Source: Lachnoclostridium sp. UBA903 (lineage in GTDB: Bacteria; Bacillota; Clostridia; Lachnospirales; Lachnospiraceae). Taken from it: 64,000 bases of DNA. A program made the position numbers and the translations under genes. A model generated the notes under the pieces. It searched no databases. It had not been told where the DNA came from and worked only from the letters and a program-made list of their open reading frames with translations. The stretch lies in assembly GCA_002294045.1 (NCBI GenBank), contig DBEP01000074.1, positions 19,052 through 83,051 of the forward strand. The letters are read 5' to 3'. Shown piece after piece: positions 61,829-64,000 of this stretch; the first letter of the stretch is position 1, and every line of letters begins with the position of its first letter.

Positions 61829-62671
61829 ATGAAAACAATCCACACGGACACAATAATACGTAATATAAAAGAAATGTGTATGGAAGCTAATTACCGACTC
61901 TCCCCCGATATGGAGGATGCCATCAGAAATTCCATTTCAAAAGAACTCTCGGCAATAGGAAAGCAAATTCTTGAGCAATTAGATGAAAATATGAAAATTG
62001 CCCGGTCAGATAATATTCCAATCTGTCAGGATACCGGTATGGCAGTTGTATTTATAGAAATAGGACAGGATGTACACATAGAAGGAATAACTCTGGAAGA
62101 TGCCGTTAATGAAGGAATCAGACAAGGGTATGATGAGGGTTATTTAAGGAAATCCGTAGTCAGCGATCCGATTCTCAGAGTTAATACAAAGGATAATACT
62201 CCAGGAATTATACATTATGAAATTGTACCCGGTTCCAGTATGGTAATTACTGTAGCGCCAAAAGGATTCGGAAGTGAGAACATGAGCAGGATATATATGC
62301 TGAAACCCTCGGACGGTGTTGAAGGAGTGAAAAAAGCAGTAATAGAAACAGTCCGGTTAGCCGGGCCCAATGCCTGCCCGCCGGTTGTAATCGGTGTCGG
62401 AATCGGCGGAAATTTTGAAAAATGTTCTATTTTAGCTAAAAAAGCTTTAACGAGAAATATAAAGGAACATTCTAAACTAGAACATATAAGAAAGCTGGAG
62501 CTGGAATTATTGGAGGAAATAAATAATTCAGGAATTGGACCGGGAGGCCTTGGCGGAAAAATAACCGCATTGGGATTGAATATTGAAACATACCCTACAC
62601 ATATAGCGGGACTGCCCGTGGCAATTAATATTTGCTGCCATGTTAACAGGCATATAACCAGAAGCTTATAA
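61829..62671 (+). CDS. Class I fumarate hydratase alpha subunit
   Basis: 280 residues of the iron-sulfur fumarase/tartrate dehydratase alpha family. Cysteines for the 4Fe-4S cluster are in NIPICQDTGMAVVF, AGPNACPPVVIGVGIGG and FEKCSILAKKAL; other conserved text is NTKDNTPGIIHYEIVPG and GIGPGGLGGKITALG. With the beta subunit it interconverts fumarate and malate; L-tartrate cannot be excluded. AAGGGG precedes the ATG. It has its own transcription unit after the gyrA terminator. Confidence 0.92.
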   Translation: MKTIHTDTIIRNIKEMCMEANYRLSPDMEDAIRNSISKELSAIGKQILEQLDENMKIARSDNIPICQDTGMAVVFIEIGQDVHIEGITLEDAVNEGIRQGYDEGYLRKSVVSDPILRVNTKDNTPGIIHYEIVPGSSMVITVAPKGFGSENMSRIYMLKPSDGVEGVKKAVIETVRLAGPNACPPVVIGVGIGGNFEKCSILAKKALTRNIKEHSKLEHIRKLELELLEEINNSGIGPGGLGGKITALGLNIETYPTHIAGLPVAINICCHVNRHITRSL

Positions 62672-62810
62672 TAATTGATATATGGTAAAAAGTAAAGGGA
62701 AGAATATATGTTATTTATCAACAATTTAGAATAAAAACCGGAAACTTATCAACAAAAAACCGTTTTATTTCAAAAAAATGTGGATAAATTTCAGAAAGAG
62801 GAGGCAGCAT

Positions 62811-63380
62811 GTGGAGAAAAATATTAAAACACCGATAACCGAAAAGGTTACAAAGAATTTGCAGGCAGGCGATTATGTGTATATTACAGGTATAATATAT
62901 ACGGCCAGGGATGCAGCTCATAAAAGAATGTATGAAAGTATGCTGAGGGGAGAAAAAATCCCGTTTGATTTAGAAGATAATATAATATATTATCTTGGCC
63001 CGACGCCGGAAAGAAAGGGCCAGGTTATTGGTTCAGCAGGTCCAACTACCAGCAGCCGGATGGATAAATACACTCCGCTTTTATTAGAACATGGTCTGAA
63101 AGGAATGATTGGTAAGGGGAAAAGAAGTTCTGAAGTGATTGATTCCATAATTAAAAATAAAGGAGTTTATTTTGCAGCGGTAGGCGGAGCAGGTGCTTTA
63201 TTATCCAAAAAGATATTAAAGTCAAAAGTAATAGCTTATAATGATTTGGGAACGGAGGCGGTCAGAGAATTATATGTTGAAGATTTTCCTGCCATAGTGG
63301 TAATAGACAGCCAAGGAAATAATCTATATGAAACAGCTTATAAAGAGTTCTATAATATAGGCAATGAAGAATTAAACTGA
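62811..63380 (+). CDS. Class I fumarate hydratase beta subunit
   Basis: 189 residues with GDYVYITGIIYTARDAAHKRM, YLGPTPERKGQVIGSAGPTTSSRMD and KGKRSSEVIDSI, the beta-subunit signature. I choose the GTG at 62811, which follows AGAGGAGGCAGCAT with ideal spacing; an ATG 33 bases upstream would add a non-conserved stretch without a ribosome site. It works with the alpha subunit, from which it is separated by 139 bases. Confidence 0.92.
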   Translation: MEKNIKTPITEKVTKNLQAGDYVYITGIIYTARDAAHKRMYESMLRGEKIPFDLEDNIIYYLGPTPERKGQVIGSAGPTTSSRMDKYTPLLLEHGLKGMIGKGKRSSEVIDSIIKNKGVYFAAVGGAGALLSKKILKSKVIAYNDLGTEAVRELYVEDFPAIVVIDSQGNNLYETAYKEFYNIGNEELN

Positions 63381-63480
63381 ATATTTTTAGGCCGAAGAAA
63401 CAAACTAATAATAATTCCTAAATATGTTAATTATTGATAAAGAAATGATGAAGGGAATGTCAAATTGTTTTAGAAAATTG

Positions 63481-63509
63481 TTGACAAATGAAAAAGCTTT
63501 TGCTATACT
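63481..63509 (+). promoter_or_regulatory. tRNA-Ser promoter
   Basis: TTGACA (63481-63486), 17-base spacer, TATACT (63504-63509), 70 bases before the tRNA. Confidence 0.85.
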
Positions 63510-63578
63510 AACTAATGCACCTGACGGGAAAAGTCAGATGTAATAGTAATAAAATATGAAACGTGCAGTTCAGATCAT

Positions 63579-63666
63579 GGAGAAATACTCAAGAGGCTGA
63601 AGAGGCGCCCCTGCTAAGGGTGTAGGTCGTTTACGCGGCGCGAGGGTTCAAATCCCTCTTTCTCCG
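63579..63666 (+). tRNA. tRNA-Ser (GCT)
   Basis: 88 bases with a long variable arm typical of serine tRNAs. Acceptor GGAGAAA/TTTCTCC, anticodon GCT in CCCCTGCTAAGGG, T loop TTCAAAT, discriminator G. CCA is not encoded. Confidence 0.96.
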
Positions 63667-63787
63667 TCATATTTTTATTATACAGAGTTATTAAGTATTA
63701 AGTTTTTAACTTTTCGGGACCAGCGCTTGCAATTGTAATAAAAAGGATTAATTAATACTAAATTAAAAATATTTTTTTAATTATGTG

Positions 63788-64000
63788 TTGACAAAATATT
63801 AGTGCTGTGATAGAATAGTTTTTGCTGACGCAATGACAGTGCGTCGGAAAATGGTATTAAAAGTAGTGTATTTTTAAACTAAAATATAACCAGAACCTTG
63901 ATAACTGAACAGTAAAACAACCCTGAAAATTCTAAAGAAATTTTCATGAATAAAAACGAACCGTATCGGATGTGAAAACATCGGATACAACCCAAAACAG
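63788..64000 (+). promoter_or_regulatory. rRNA operon promoter and 16S leader (16S itself beyond the window)
   Basis: Consensus TTGACA (63788-63793), 17 bases, TAGAAT (63811-63816), then a GACGCA/TGCGTC hairpin. The later GAACCTTGATAACTGAACAG resembles the conserved leader element found before 16S rRNA in many Firmicutes. A GATGT/ACATC hairpin follows near the edge. No rRNA sequence proper is inside the window. Confidence 0.7.

Overview
The window is chromosomal DNA from a low-GC, spore-forming anaerobic Firmicute, most likely a Lachnospiraceae member of the Lachnoclostridium/Anaerocolumna type. The evidence is a clostridial oriC neighbourhood (rpmH-rnpA-yidD-yidC-jag-mnmE-mnmG-rsmG-parA-parB to the left of dnaA; dnaN-rlbA-recF-gyrB-gyrA to the right), family-specific proteins (DUF3881, DUF4446), a spore photoproduct lyase-like protein, a V-type ATPase, AdhE under a Rex-like operator, and a two-subunit iron-sulfur fumarase. 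Family names rest on motif recognition from memory; no searches were run.

Layout. 1-5.9 kb (minus strand): the rsmI-trmN6-ricT-holB-yaaR-speA housekeeping cluster, with a guanylate-kinase-like gene where tmk usually lies. 6-14.1 kb: accessory genes (flavodoxin-fold reductase, SplB-like protein, divergent IlvD/Edd dehydratase, LysM/GH18-like spore protein, a decayed nuclease-like fragment, HelD). 14.3-15.6 kb: tRNA-Lys, an unrecognised 46-aa protein and trmB. 16-24.5 kb: a complete nine-gene V-type ATPase operon. 24.6-30.1 kb: araR and araBAD with palindromic operators. 30.3-34.5 kb: a D,D-carboxypeptidase, tRNA-Arg, DUF3881 and HD-GYP proteins. 34.8-37.6 kb: adhE. 38-44.4 kb: DUF4446, parB, parA, a DegS/DegU-like two-component pair, a GNAT enzyme and rsmG, with two perfect parS sites. 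44.7-51.3 kb: mnmG, mnmE, jag, yidC, yidD, rnpA, rpmH. 51.6-54.4 kb: a PRTase-like gene behind a structured leader, oriC DnaA boxes, dnaA and a second box cluster. 54.4-61.6 kb: dnaN to gyrA. 61.8-63.4 kb: fumarase. The window ends in tRNA-Ser and the promoter/leader of an rRNA operon whose 16S gene lies beyond the edge.

Replication should start near 52.4-54.4 kb. Genes to the left are mostly minus strand and genes to the right plus strand, so most are co-directional with the forks. The V-ATPase, ara, helD, dacF-like and adhE units are plus strand on the left arm and would be transcribed head-on.

The least explained material is non-coding. At least four families of short palindromic or MITE-like repeats are scattered between genes. 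One has GGGGCTGTTGC-type ends and recurs four times, twice directly upstream of tRNA-modification genes. The leader of the PRTase gene beside oriC carries nested, partly competing hairpins around a 21-codon open frame. Several proteins keep their fold but appear to lack a key catalytic residue: the GH18-like protein, the SplB-like protein and the PRTase.
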